Counted from the stretch's first letter, positions 36,827-45,105 are shown. The stretch: DNA of 64,000 nt from Cellulomonas sp. Root485 (GCF_001426705.1 NZ_LMFC01000001.1:62651-126650), one strand, 5' to 3'. Notes: a model not told the origin generated them from the sequence alone. A program made the numbers and translations.

Positions 36827-38104
36827 CTACGGGGCGACGATCGCCCACCCGTGCGGTGCGACGTCGGACCGTCCGCGCGTGTCGTCATCGGCCGCGAGCA
36901 CCTCGCCGCCCGGCCGGGCGAACGGCTCGTCGCCCAGGTTCAGCGCCACGAGCAGCGCGTCGTCCCCGTCGCGCACCTCGTACACGAACGTGGTGTTGGT
37001 GAGCTCGACCTGCGTGGTCCGCGCCCGGTGCAGCCACGGGTGGCGACGGCGCAGCCCGATCAGCTCCTGGTGGACCCGCAGGACGTGGTCGTCGCCGTCG
37101 CCGGGACCGTCGGGAGCGAGCTCGGGCCGGACGGCGTCGTCGCCACCCTCCCGCTCCTCCTTGACCCCGGTGAACCCGAGCTCGTCGCCCGCGTAGACCG
37201 TCGGGGTGCCGCCCACGGTGCACAGCACCACGACCGCGTGCGCCCGGTGGCGAGGGTCCTCGATGGTGCTCGCGATGCGCGTGGTGTCGTGGTTGCCGAC
37301 GAACGTCTGCGGCGCGAACGACTCCAGGAACTCGTCGTGGCGCGTCAGCGACCAGGCCAGCTCCCACAGGTTGGCGTCGCTGATGGAGCTCCAGATCGCC
37401 TTCCACAGCTCGTACTGCGTGACCGAGTCGACCGTCGAGTCCTGCACGAACGCGGGGTAGTCGCCGTGGATGACCTCCGCGACGAACCACGCGTCCGGGT
37501 GCTCGGCACGCACGCGGGGGAGGACCTGCGCCCAGAACGCCGTCGGCACCGCGTACGCCGCATCGAGTCGCCACCCGTCCGCACCGCGGTCAAGCCAGTG
37601 GTTCATGACGCGGACCACGTAGTCCACGACCGACGGGTGCCCGTGGTCCAGGGTGACCAGCGCGTCGTGCCCCTCGAAGCCGACGAACCCGCCGGCGTCG
37701 TCGCGCAGCAGCCAGACCTCGTCGTCGGACCGGCCCTCGATCGCGTCGACCGAGCGCCGGGCGATCGCCGAGTCTCGGCCCACGTGGTTGAACACCCCGT
37801 CGAGCACGACCTTCAGGCCACGGCCGTGTGCCTCCGCGACGAGGTCGTCGAGGTCGTCGTCGTCGCCGAGACGCGGGTCGATGCGCAGGTGGTCCACGGT
37901 GTCGTAGCCGTGCGTGGTCGACGCGAACACCGGACCGAGCAGGATGCCCGAGGCGCCGAGCGTGACGACGTGGTCGAGCCACGCGACGAGGCGACGAAGT
38001 CGGTGCTCCTCGGGACCGGGCGGTTCGCCCGGGAACGCGCCGACGGCCCCGAGCGGGTAGACGTGCCACCAGATCGCGTGTCGGACCCAGTCGGGCTCGG
38101 TCAT
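36827..38104 (-). CDS. GH13 alpha-amylase family enzyme
   Basis: A 425-residue cytosolic glycoside hydrolase (no signal peptide). The conserved GH13 regions appear in order: DGVFNH (region I), GWRLDAA with the nucleophile Asp (II), FVAEVIHG with the acid Glu (III) and FVGNHDTTR (IV). The short length, lack of a binding module and small C-terminal beta domain suggest an intracellular enzyme acting on short maltodextrins, trehalose-type or related sugars; substrate is not certain. GAGGGAG lies ahead of ATG 38104. Confidence 0.93.
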   Translation of the reverse strand: MTEPDWVRHAIWWHVYPLGAVGAFPGEPPGPEEHRLRRLVAWLDHVVTLGASGILLGPVFASTTHGYDTVDHLRIDPRLGDDDDLDDLVAEAHGRGLKVVLDGVFNHVGRDSAIARRSVDAIEGRSDDEVWLLRDDAGGFVGFEGHDALVTLDHGHPSVVDYVVRVMNHWLDRGADGWRLDAAYAVPTAFWAQVLPRVRAEHPDAWFVAEVIHGDYPAFVQDSTVDSVTQYELWKAIWSSISDANLWELAWSLTRHDEFLESFAPQTFVGNHDTTRIASTIEDPRHRAHAVVVLCTVGGTPTVYAGDELGFTGVKEEREGGDDAVRPELAPDGPGDGDDHVLRVHQELIGLRRRHPWLHRARTTQVELTNTTFVYEVRDGDDALLVALNLGDEPFARPGGEVLAADDDTRGRSDVAPHGWAIVAP

Positions 38105-38314
38105 CTGCTCCCTCGTCCCCGTCGTAGCTCGTCGTCGAGCGTAGGCCGTGGCGGTGCCGACCGCAGTGCCCGTGCCGCCGGACGTGGCGGTGCCCCTTGC
38201 AGGGCTCGTGCCGTCGGAGTGGCGGTCGACCCGCCTCCGGCTCGCCGAGCGCCTCGTGCGGCAGGCTCATCCCTGCCGGTGCCCGGTGCGCACCTCGCGT
38301 GCTCTCGCCCCGGA

Positions 38315-38320
38315 TAGGGT
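38315..38320 (+). promoter_or_regulatory. Putative -10 box of the ynfA-like gene
   Basis: TAGGGT about 53 nt before ATG 38374; the leader ends with GGAGGA at the right spacing. No convincing -35. Confidence 0.4.
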
Positions 38321-38373
38321 CGGGCCATCGCGCCGGACCTGCGTCCCGGCACCCCACTCGGCTGGAGGAACCG

Positions 38374-38715
38374 ATGACCGTCGCGCGGTCCGTGGTGCTC
38401 TTCGCCGCCGCCGCGGTGCTCGAGATCGCCGGTGCGTGGCTGATCTGGCAGGGCGTGCGGGAGCACCGGGGCTGGGCGTGGATCGGTGCCGGCGTCATCG
38501 CGCTCGGCGTGTACGGGTTCGTCGCGACCCTGCAGCCCGATGCCCACTTCGGCCGCATCCTCGCCGCGTACGGCGGTGTGTTCGTCGTCGGGTCGCTGGC
38601 CTGGGGGATGGTCGCCGACGACTTCGTCCCCGACCGCTGGGACATCATCGGCGCCCTGGTCTGCATGGTCGGCGTCGCCCTGATCATGTACGGGCCGAGG
38701 CCCTCGGGCAGCTGA
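38374..38715 (+). CDS. ynfA: YnfA-family (UPF0060) small membrane protein
   Basis: A 113-residue protein with four transmembrane helices. It has the YnfA signatures [10 protein letters not shown] in helix 1, the [28 protein letters not shown] middle and [19 protein letters not shown] at the end. The family is related to small multidrug transporters; transport of toxic cations has been proposed for E. coli YnfA, but function here is unproven. GGAGGA precedes ATG 38374. Confidence 0.92.
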   Translation: MTVARSVVLFAAAAVLEIAGAWLIWQGVREHRGWAWIGAGVIALGVYGFVATLQPDAHFGRILAAYGGVFVVGSLAWGMVADDFVPDRWDIIGALVCMVGVALIMYGPRPSGS

Positions 38716-38722
38716 CCTCGCG

Positions 38723-39076
38723 TCAGGAGGTCTCCTCCGGTGGCCCGAGGTGCGGGTACCGGCGCCGCAGTACCGGCGGTGCCGCCCACCACCACGACTC
38801 CGCGAGGTGTGCCCGCAGCGTCTCGGCGTCCACCACGTCCATCGTGATCAGCACCAGGTTGGTGCCCGCGTGATGGTCGGTGGTCGAGTAGAGCGCTGGC
38901 TCCTGCTCCACCAGGGCGAGCCGCTCGCCGTCGTCCTCGACCCGGACCGTGAGCCGGTCCTCGTCCCACAGGCGGGCCACCAGGTTCCGGTGGAACCACG
39001 CCGGCTGCCCCCAGCTCTGCCTCTCGGTGACCTCGGGCAGCGCGAGCGCCGAGCGCCGGGCGTCCTCCAGGTTCAT
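38723..39076 (-). CDS. MmcQ/YjbR-family protein
   Basis: A 117-residue cytosolic protein of the MmcQ/YjbR (PF04237) fold, with ALALPEVTERQSWGQPAWF, a LWDEDRLTVRVEDDGERLALV strand pair and an ESWWWAAPP motif near the end. The family has a CyaY-like DNA-binding fold but no settled function. No SD before ATG 39076; a CAGGAT box lies 6 nt upstream and could support a leaderless start. Confidence 0.88.
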   Translation of the reverse strand: MNLEDARRSALALPEVTERQSWGQPAWFHRNLVARLWDEDRLTVRVEDDGERLALVEQEPALYSTTDHHAGTNLVLITMDVVDAETLRAHLAESWWWAAPPVLRRRYPHLGPPEETS

Positions 39077-39166
39077 CCGCCCATCCTGTCGGAGGGGACC
39101 GACACCGAGCCATCGAGGCCCCCTGCCACCGCTCCGGCCGTCTAAACCTTTCGGCGGTGACCTGCG

Positions 39167-39195
39167 TTGACGGTCCTCCGTGCGCGTCCTAACGT
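39167..39195 (+). promoter_or_regulatory. Sigma-70-type promoter of the esterase gene
   Basis: TTGACG (39167-39172), 17-nt spacer, TAACGT (39190-39195). The leader of about 100 nt contains a possible ATG at 39230 without a ribosome site; the accepted start 39302 has AAGGAG. Two similar ACCTTT-containing stretches flank the promoter (39146 and 39212) and could be regulator sites. Confidence 0.65.
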
Positions 39196-39301
39196 CTGAC
39201 GTCGCACGTCATACCTTTGCGGATTCTCCATGGCGGACATCGACGTCCGCCCCCGGAACCATCGACGTAGGCCGACCCTGAGGGCGGCACAAGGAGTAGC
39301 C

Positions 39302-40651
39302 ATGTTGAGACTCAGATCCGTGGCCGGCGCGGTCGCGGTCGTGACGCTCGTCGTGCTGGGCATGATCAGCGGCGGCCCCAGCGGCAGCGTCACGGCCGCG
39401 TCGGCGGCACCGACCGCCGGATGCGGCAAGGCGCCGACGCTGACCAGCGGGACGAAGACGATCCAGAGCGGCGGCCAGAACCGCACCTACATCCTGCGCG
39501 TGCCCGAGAACTACGACCCCAACCGCCCGTACCGGCTCGTCTTCGGGTTCCACTGGAACGGCGGCTCCGCCAACGACGTCGACTCCGGCGGGACGAGCGG
39601 GTACCCCTGGTCGTACTACGGGATCCGCGCCCTGTCGAACAACAGCGCGATCTTCGTCGCACCGCAGGGCCTCAACGCCGGCTGGGCCAACACCAACAAC
39701 CGGGACCTGACGTTCGTCGACGACATGGTCCGGACGATCCAGAACGGCCTGTGCGTCGACACCACGCAGCTCTTCGCCATGGGCTTCAGCTACGGCGGCG
39801 GCATGAGCTACTCCATCGCGTGCAGCCGGGCGTCGGTCTTCCGGGCCGTCGCGGTCTACGCCGGTGGCCAGCTCAGCGGGTGCAGCGGCGGCACCGAACC
39901 GATCGCCTACATCGGCATCCACGGCCTGCGGGACAACGTGCTCAACATCTCGCAGGGCCGAGCGCTGCGTGACCGGTTCGTGCGGAACAACGGCTGCACG
40001 CCTCAGAACCCGCGCGAGCCCGCGGCGGGCAGCCTGACGCACGTCGTCACGGCCTACTCCGGCTGCCGTGCCGGGTACCCCGTGGTGTGGGGAGCCTTCG
40101 ACGGCCCGCACGCCCCCAACGCCGTCGACGGGACCGCCGACGGCTACGCCCCGGGTGAGAAGTCGTGGACGCGGCAGGTGGTGTGGGACTTCTTCGCGCA
40201 GTTCCAGTCCGGGCCGCAGCCGACACCGACACCGACGCCGACCCCGACGGGCGGGACGCAGCAGAACGTCACGATCGTCGGCGGACAGTCCAACCGGTGC
40301 GTGGACGTCCCGGGCGCGGTGACCACCAACGGCACGCAGACCACCCTGTGGGACTGCAACGGCCGGACCAACCAGCGCTGGACGTACACCTCGGGCAAGC
40401 AGCTGACCGTGTACGGCAACAAGTGCCTCGACGCGTCCGGCCGCGGCACCGCCAACGGCACCGCCGCGATCATCTGGGACTGCAACGGTCAGAACAACCA
40501 GCAGTGGAACGTCAACTCCAACGGCACGATCACCAGCGTGCTGTCGGGGCTGTGCCTGGACGCCTCCGCCCTCGGCACCGCCAACGGCACGAAGCTCCAG
40601 CTCTGGTCCTGCACCGGAGCCGCCAACCAGCAGTGGAGCCTGCGCGTCTGA
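39302..40651 (+). CDS. Secreted CE1/PHB-depolymerase-like esterase with CBM13
   Basis: A 449-residue exported esterase. Signal peptide about 1-38; esterase domain about 42-310 of the feruloyl-esterase/LpqC type, with oxyanion region VFGFHWNGGS, nucleophile elbow GFSYGGG and a C-terminal His (GAFDGPHAP); a PTPTPTPT linker near 318; then a ricin-type CBM13 of three QxW repeats (about 330-449: TNQRW, NNQQW, ANQQW). CE1 enzymes release ferulate or acetate from plant xylan, and CBM13 binds xylan, so a role in hemicellulose breakdown is likely. Start ATG 39302 is preceded by AAGGAG. Confidence 0.92.
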   Translation: MLRLRSVAGAVAVVTLVVLGMISGGPSGSVTAASAAPTAGCGKAPTLTSGTKTIQSGGQNRTYILRVPENYDPNRPYRLVFGFHWNGGSANDVDSGGTSGYPWSYYGIRALSNNSAIFVAPQGLNAGWANTNNRDLTFVDDMVRTIQNGLCVDTTQLFAMGFSYGGGMSYSIACSRASVFRAVAVYAGGQLSGCSGGTEPIAYIGIHGLRDNVLNISQGRALRDRFVRNNGCTPQNPREPAAGSLTHVVTAYSGCRAGYPVVWGAFDGPHAPNAVDGTADGYAPGEKSWTRQVVWDFFAQFQSGPQPTPTPTPTPTGGTQQNVTIVGGQSNRCVDVPGAVTTNGTQTTLWDCNGRTNQRWTYTSGKQLTVYGNKCLDASGRGTANGTAAIIWDCNGQNNQQWNVNSNGTITSVLSGLCLDASALGTANGTKLQLWSCTGAANQQWSLRV

Positions 40652-40674
40652 GCACGCCCGGCTAGGGCACAGCT

Positions 40675-40706
40675 CGGGGGTCGAGGCAGACAAGCCTCGA
40701 CCCCCG
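40675..40706 (+). terminator. Terminator after the esterase gene
   Basis: CGGGGGTCGAGGC pairs perfectly with GCCTCGACCCCCG around a 6-nt loop, 23 nt after the stop. No T-run follows, as is common in actinobacteria. Confidence 0.85.
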
Positions 40707-40872
40707 GACTGTGGCGTGAGCCCGTTCGCCACCACGCTCGTCCCCCCCGCGATCGCGAGCCCTCTGTGGGGACAGCCAGGACCTTGCACGTCGTCGCCAC
40801 CTCGTCGCCCGACAGACCTACCGTGAACACTCCGGCGCCACGGCGGCGTACGCCACGATGGGCAGAATCACT

Positions 40873-40934
40873 CAGGGCGTCAGGGCGTCAGGGCGTCAGG
40901 GCGTCAGGGCGCCAGGGCGTCAGGCGTCAGGCGT
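40873..40934 (+). repeat. Short tandem repeat (8-bp then 7-bp units)
   Basis: Six consecutive copies of CAGGGCGT (the fifth has one change, CAGGGCGC) followed by two copies of CAGGCGT that have lost a G. It lies just outside the 3' end of the DUF222-HNH gene and encodes nothing I can support. The repeated direction and loss of one base suggest replication slippage. Confidence 0.9.
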
Positions 40935-40945
40935 CAGGTCGCTCG

Positions 40946-42436
40946 TCAGAAGGGTGGGTCGCCGAGGTCGCCCAGGCCGGGCGGCGGGGGTGGTCGGTGC
41001 TCGAAGGCGTCCGGGGTGGTGTGGATGCGTTCGGGTTGGCGGGCGTAGGTCAGGCCGTGGCGATCTGTCCAGGTCGACACTCCGGTCATGGGGTCCCAGG
41101 TCACCTTCCACCACCGCCTGGTCTTAGCCTGGTGATGGTGCTTGCACAAGGCGTGCAGGTTCTCCAGAGAGGTCGGGGATGGTCCACCCGGTCGTGCGTC
41201 GGCTCCGTCCCCAGGGGGTGCGTCGGCGGGCCGGCCCGGAGCTCGGGCGTGGTCGTAGGGCTCGCGATGGTCGATCTCGCACCGTGCAGCGGGTTGGCGG
41301 CAGCCGGGGAACGTGCACGTGCGGTCGCGCGCGGCCACCGTGCGAGTCAGGTCGGCGCCGGGGCGGTAGGTGGCGGTGCTGAGGTGGGCGGCCTGTCCGG
41401 TGGGGTCGGTCACGATGCGGCGCCAGGTGGCGTCCTGGGCGAGCTCGCGGGCGACCTGGGCAGGGATGGGGCCGTAGGAGCCGAGGGTCGCGGGGTGGTC
41501 GTCCAGGCCGAGCAGGGTGGTGGCGGCGACCGTGACCTGGATGCTGGCGCGTTGTCCGTGCCGCCGAGGCAGAGGGGTGCCGTCGGGCGTCGTCTGCCGG
41601 TCCAGGATGCTGGTGAAGATGTCGGTGAACGCGTCGGCACGGCGCTGGTCCACGGTGCGGTCGTCACCGTCCACTGCGGCGTGCCCGGCGAGGGCGTCGA
41701 TCGCGGTGAACGCGGCAGTGGCGTGCTCGGCGGGCAGATAGGCGACCAGGCGGGCCATCGCGTCAGGCGCCAGGACCAGCTCGACCGAGCGCCTGCTTCG
41801 TTCGGCCACGCGGCGTCTCTCGGCGACGTGCGGGCCTGTCGCAATCACTGCTGCGCGCACGTGCCGGGTGAGCTGCGGAGCGGTCAGGTCCCCGGCGCGG
41901 GCCACGGCGTCGGTGATCACCGCGCCGACGGCATCCGGGGCGGCGTGCACGGTCTCGGCGAGGATGACGTCGACCTTGCGCGCGTCGACGGCGCCTCTGG
42001 CCCACGCGTCCGTCAGCGAGGGGTGCTGCCCGGCGCCCCAGGCGCGCAGGAACAGGTCGGTCGCGGCGCGCCGGGTGCACGCCAGGGCGCAGGCGACCTC
42101 GTCGGGGACCCGAGCGAGGGCGTCGGTGGTGCGAGCCTCGATCTCGCGGATCACCTCGGCCTGCGCGGCCTGGGCCATGTTCAGGACCTGCTGCCACGCC
42201 GAGACCATGTTCACCAGGGCCACGTCCGAGACGTCCGCGACCGGCACCGTGGACAGCATCGAGGCCAGCGCACCGATCTCGACGGCTGGGATCGGGAACG
42301 CGGGAACCTCCCGGAGATTCACGACGCGCGAGGCTGCCGCCTGCGCGCCGCCCGGTGAGGCCGCGACGCCGGCGAGATCGCACGCGAGATCCGTGGCGTC
42401 GAGTCGGTCCTCGAGCACTGCTGTCACCGCCGCCAC
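40946..42436 (-). CDS. DUF222 (13E12-family) HNH endonuclease
   Basis: A 496-residue protein of the actinobacterial 13E12 repeat family. The long helical DUF222 region (about 40-330) is followed by a C-terminal HNH nuclease: CTFPGC, CEIDHREPYD and NLHALCKHHHQAK supply the metal and catalytic residues. Cellular role unsettled; several members in M. tuberculosis are LexA controlled, and a LexA-like box lies 37-52 nt upstream here. The start is uncertain: GTG 42436 is the first start after an in-frame TGA and has no SD. A leaderless-type ATG at 42473 is one base out of frame, so a frameshift in the Gly-codon run cannot be excluded. Confidence 0.87.
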   Translation of the reverse strand: MAAVTAVLEDRLDATDLACDLAGVAASPGGAQAAASRVVNLREVPAFPIPAVEIGALASMLSTVPVADVSDVALVNMVSAWQQVLNMAQAAQAEVIREIEARTTDALARVPDEVACALACTRRAATDLFLRAWGAGQHPSLTDAWARGAVDARKVDVILAETVHAAPDAVGAVITDAVARAGDLTAPQLTRHVRAAVIATGPHVAERRRVAERSRRSVELVLAPDAMARLVAYLPAEHATAAFTAIDALAGHAAVDGDDRTVDQRRADAFTDIFTSILDRQTTPDGTPLPRRHGQRASIQVTVAATTLLGLDDHPATLGSYGPIPAQVARELAQDATWRRIVTDPTGQAAHLSTATYRPGADLTRTVAARDRTCTFPGCRQPAARCEIDHREPYDHARAPGRPADAPPGDGADARPGGPSPTSLENLHALCKHHHQAKTRRWWKVTWDPMTGVSTWTDRHGLTYARQPERIHTTPDAFEHRPPPPPGLGDLGDPPF

Positions 42437-42472
42437 CGCCGATCTCGTCCGGAGAGTTCACCCGTTCGGGCA

Positions 42473-42488
42473 TAGAACAACTGTACGA
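42473..42488 (-). promoter_or_regulatory. LexA (SOS)-like box before the HNH gene
   Basis: TAGAAC-N4-GTACGA on the plus strand, two changes from the TCGAAC-N4-GTTCGA box known from mycobacteria. On the minus strand it contains TACAGT placed 6 nt before an ATG at 42473, so operator and -10 coincide. Confidence 0.55.
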
Positions 42489-42556
42489 TCGACCACTGAC
42501 ATTCGCCGCTGACCTGCACAAACGCGAACAGCACCGGAGGGCGGCGCGGAAGCGAC

Positions 42557-42572
42557 TCGTACACTTGTTCGA
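42557..42572 (+). promoter_or_regulatory. LexA (SOS)-like box overlapping the start of the Cys-rich gene
   Basis: TCGTAC-N4-GTTCGA, one change from the actinobacterial SOS box. A TACACT -10 (42560-42565) lies inside it and is 6 nt before ATG 42572, so LexA would block a leaderless promoter. Confidence 0.65.
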
Positions 42573-42853
42573 TGGCTCGGGAGATCGATTGGTCGAAGTG
42601 GCAGCGGACGCCACGCGGCTGGGTGCGGGTGCCCCCGAGCGGCTGCCCCGCCGGTCATCGGTGGACGACGAGCGGGCCGGGCCGGCCGTCGGAGCGGTTC
42701 GTCACGTGCGGGTGCACCGTCGACCGGCACCACACGCTCTGGGTCTGCCCGACGTGCGGGATGCACTGCGCGGAGGGGTGCACGGACACCGAGCTCTGGG
42801 CGGGCACCACGGTGTCGTCGGGGATCATCGGCAGCCGCCGCGGCCTGGTGTGA
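42572..42853 (+). CDS. Small Cys/His-rich, putative zinc-binding protein
   Basis: A 93-residue protein I do not recognise. It has a basic, Trp-containing N-terminus (EIDWSKWQRTPRGWVRVP) and eight or so possible metal ligands: C25PAGH, C46GC, HH at 52-53, CPTCG at about 59-63 and CAEGC at 65-69. It probably binds zinc. The start ATG is fixed by the embedded -10 and LexA-like box rather than by an SD. The divergent DUF222-HNH gene has its own box, so the two may be co-induced by DNA damage. Confidence 0.7.
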   Translation: MAREIDWSKWQRTPRGWVRVPPSGCPAGHRWTTSGPGRPSERFVTCGCTVDRHHTLWVCPTCGMHCAEGCTDTELWAGTTVSSGIIGSRRGLV

Positions 42854-42974
42854 GCGAGCTGGGCGGGGGGTTCCGAGCGCATGAGGGTGGGGTGCGGGCA
42901 GCAGGCTTCGAGCGCGAGAGGCGCGCAGGACGATGCGGGGCCTCCGTGCGGTGCGTCGCGGGATAGTGGATGGC

Positions 42975-43730
42975 ATGGGTCCGCGGGGCATCGTCGTGAT
43001 GGGCGTCGCGCTGCTCTGTGCGGCCTGCGTGTCCTGTGCGTCGTCGCAGGCGAGCCGCGCCCCGACGGCCGCGCCGGCGACGGTGACACCCAGCTCGGCA
43101 CCGGTGACGGCCCCGGCGGTGGCGGACGTCGCGGATGCGCCGGTGGTCGTCGTGCCGCCGCCGGACTTCACGTCCACGATCTCGGAGATCACCCCGGACC
43201 TGGCAACCCGCATGGAGCCGTCGTGGCGCCCGGGGTGCCCGGTCCCGCTGGAGGACCTCCGCTACGTCACGGTCACCCACCGCGACTTCGACGGGGAGAA
43301 GGCGCAGGGCGAGCTGGTGGTGCACGCGGATGCGGCGGAGGACATGGTGACGGTGTTCCGGGCGCTGTTCGACGCGGGCTACCCGGTCCGGTCGATGCGG
43401 CTGGTCGACGACTTCGGAGCCAGTGACGACGCCTCGATGGACGCGGACAACACGTCGGCGTTCAACTGCCGGGCGATCACGGGCGGCACGGGCTGGTCGG
43501 AGCATGCGTACGGGCGGGCGATCGACGTCAACCCGGTGGAGAACCCGTACGTGTCCGGCTCGTCGGTGGGGCCGAGCGCCGGGCGGGCGTTCGTGAGCCG
43601 TCCCGACCGCCCGGGCGTGATCCACGACGGCGACGAGGTGGTCCGGGCGTTCGCCGCGGTGGGGTGGCTCTGGGGTGGCGACTGGGACTCCCCGGTCGAC
43701 TACCAGCACTTCTCGCCGTCGGGCCGGTGA
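42975..43730 (+). CDS. M15-family D,D-peptidase-like exported protein
   Basis: About 251 residues from ATG 42975 (GATAGT lies 7 nt upstream, suggesting a leaderless start; an upstream GTG at 42933 is less likely). An N-terminal hydrophobic stretch ends in cysteines (LLCAACVSC), so it is secreted, possibly a lipoprotein. After a Pro/Ala/Thr tether comes an M15C-type peptidase fold with TGWSEHAYGRAIDVNP and a final WGGDWDSPVDYQHF, holding the zinc ligands His/Asp/His and the catalytic Asp. Such enzymes trim peptidoglycan stem peptides. Confidence 0.88.
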   Translation: MGPRGIVVMGVALLCAACVSCASSQASRAPTAAPATVTPSSAPVTAPAVADVADAPVVVVPPPDFTSTISEITPDLATRMEPSWRPGCPVPLEDLRYVTVTHRDFDGEKAQGELVVHADAAEDMVTVFRALFDAGYPVRSMRLVDDFGASDDASMDADNTSAFNCRAITGGTGWSEHAYGRAIDVNPVENPYVSGSSVGPSAGRAFVSRPDRPGVIHDGDEVVRAFAAVGWLWGGDWDSPVDYQHFSPSGR

Positions 43731-43739
43731 GGGCGCCCC

Positions 43740-44114
43740 TCAGCCGAGCCGCGCGTCGACCTCCGCCATGCGTCGCTCGGCGACGATCCGCACGGTCTCG
43801 GCGCTGAGCGGCGACCCGGCGTCGAACTGCAGGGTCGCCCCGGAGATCTTCCCCTCGTCGAGCACGTCGGCAAGCGCCTTCGCCAGCGGTGGGCTCATCA
43901 GGTGCAGGCTGCAGTGGGTCCGCGCGACGGACAGGGCGACGAGCCCGGTGCCGCGGTATCGGATGGTCGGCACCTGGTAGGAGATGACCTGCTCGGCGTC
44001 GGGGACGACGTCGAGCAGCCGGTCGCGCACCAGGCGCAGGGCAGCTCCCTGCTCGGGCGGGACAGCATCGAGGTACTCGTCGACCGTGCTGGCCGGGTAG
44101 CCCTCGCGCACCAT
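43740..44114 (-). CDS. DUF1801-family protein
   Basis: A 124-residue cytosolic protein of the YdhG-like DUF1801 fold: YPASTVDEYLDAVPPEQGAAL, then VISYQVPTIRYRG and a C-terminal AETVRIVAERRMAEVDARLG. Function unknown; some relatives are annotated as iron chaperone-like by fold (frataxin-related). GGAGGAG precedes ATG 44114. Stops 9 nt from the convergent M15 gene. Confidence 0.88.
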   Translation of the reverse strand: MVREGYPASTVDEYLDAVPPEQGAALRLVRDRLLDVVPDAEQVISYQVPTIRYRGTGLVALSVARTHCSLHLMSPPLAKALADVLDEGKISGATLQFDAGSPLSAETVRIVAERRMAEVDARLG

Positions 44115-44122
44115 GGCTCCTC

Positions 44123-44512
44123 CTACGGGTGGGTTCGAACGGTGACCTCGACGAAGTCGTCGACCCGCATCACGCGCAGACCGGTGCGGATGACAGCAGG
44201 CACGAGCCGGGCGCCGTCGTCCCCGTGCAGCCGGACGGGTGTGCTGAGGACGAGCACGCGTCCTCGTCGCACCATCCGCGCCCCGCCCGCGGCCTCGAGG
44301 TTCCGCAGCCACTGGACCTGCGTGCCGTAGGTCAGCGCGATGACGAGACCTCGTGGCGTGGTGAACGCGAAGACGGGGGTGCGGTACCGGCGACCGCTGC
44401 TGCGCCCGACGTGGTGGAGGGTCGCCATGGGCCAGACCCGGTCGGAGATCGTCCCCAGCAACGGGTTCGTCACCCGGCGGTTGACCCGCGTGACCCAGAG
44501 CGGGATCGGCAT
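44123..44512 (-). CDS. Ddn-like F420-binding nitroreductase-family protein
   Basis: A 129-residue protein with the split-barrel deazaflavin fold: N-terminal WVTRVNRRVTNPLLG helix, TLHHVGRSSGRRYRTPVFAF, WLRNLEAAGGARMV and a C-terminal VMRVDDFVEVTV. Members (PF04075) use F420H2 or related cofactors. The start ATG 44512 follows a TACCGT box by 7 nt, so the message may be leaderless. DUF1801 lies 8 nt downstream, probably co-transcribed. Confidence 0.88.
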   Translation of the reverse strand: MPIPLWVTRVNRRVTNPLLGTISDRVWPMATLHHVGRSSGRRYRTPVFAFTTPRGLVIALTYGTQVQWLRNLEAAGGARMVRRGRVLVLSTPVRLHGDDGARLVPAVIRTGLRVMRVDDFVEVTVRTHP

Positions 44513-44519
44513 GACCTCG

Positions 44520-44525
44520 ACGGTA
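44520..44525 (-). promoter_or_regulatory. Leaderless -10 box of the Ddn-like gene
   Basis: TACCGT on the minus strand, 7 nt before ATG 44512. Confidence 0.45.
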
Positions 44526-44699
44526 GTGCGCAGGGTAGGGGGACCGCACGGGGTGAGCGAGCCCAGGGGCGGTCTGGACACCCGTGGTCTCGCCCAGCGG
44601 ACCCGGAGTTGCACGCACCTCGCGGGCATGAGCACGGTGGAGGCGTCCGATCGAGCCGCCCGCGAGGGTGGCGCCACCGGCAACCGAGAGGAGAGCCTC

Positions 44700-44978
44700 G
44701 TGCTCACCCTGACCGACACCGCCCGTACCGCCGTCCACACGCTCACGACGAAGGCCGGCCTTCCCGACGAGACCGGGGGCCTGCGGATCGCGCAGCAGGA
44801 GGCCGGCGGCTTCGCGCTGGCGCTCGTCCCGGAGCCGTTCCCCGGCGACGACGTCGTGACCGACGGGTCGACCCGCGTGTACGTCGACCCTGAGGCGTCC
44901 GTGACCCTGGCGGACCAGCGCCTGGACGTCGAGCCCGCCGCCGACGGCACGATGTTCACGCTCGGCCCGCAGCAGTAA
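44700..44978 (+). CDS. HesB/IscA-like fold protein without cysteines
   Basis: A 92-residue protein from GTG 44700 (GAGGAG upstream). The sequence follows the A-type carrier fold (LTDTARTAVHTLTTKAG, GLRIAQQEAGGFALALVPEP, VYVDPEASVTLADQRLDV). It has no Cys at all, so the ligands that let IscA/ErpA carry iron-sulphur clusters are missing. It is common in actinobacteria and often mis-described as a cluster assembly protein. Function unknown. Confidence 0.82.
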   Translation: MLTLTDTARTAVHTLTTKAGLPDETGGLRIAQQEAGGFALALVPEPFPGDDVVTDGSTRVYVDPEASVTLADQRLDVEPAADGTMFTLGPQQ

Positions 44979-45012
44979 GCCCGCCAGAGCGGCAAGCGCG
45001 CCGCGCGACAGA

Positions 45013-45055
45013 ACGACGGCGAGGACCCCTCCCCCTCCGAGGTCCTCGCCGTCGT
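45013..45055 (+). terminator. Terminator after the HesB-like gene
   Basis: A perfect 15-bp stem (ACGACGGCGAGGACC with GGTCCTCGCCGTCGT) around a C-rich 13-nt loop. Confidence 0.85.
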
Positions 45056-45071
45056 CGTGCGTGCAGCAACA

Positions 45072-45105
45072 CCGATGGCCCGACGCGAGCGCGTCGGGCC
45101 ATCGG
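45072..45105 (-). terminator. Terminator after the FMN reductase gene
   Basis: A perfect 15-bp stem (CCGATGGCCCGACGC with GCGTCGGGCCATCGG) and 4-nt loop, 12 nt beyond the minus-strand stop. It stands back to back with the plus-strand terminator. Confidence 0.85.

Noticed and set aside
40873..40934. CRISPR array
   Set aside because: Repeats are 7-8 bp and contiguous, with no spacers and no cas genes in the window.
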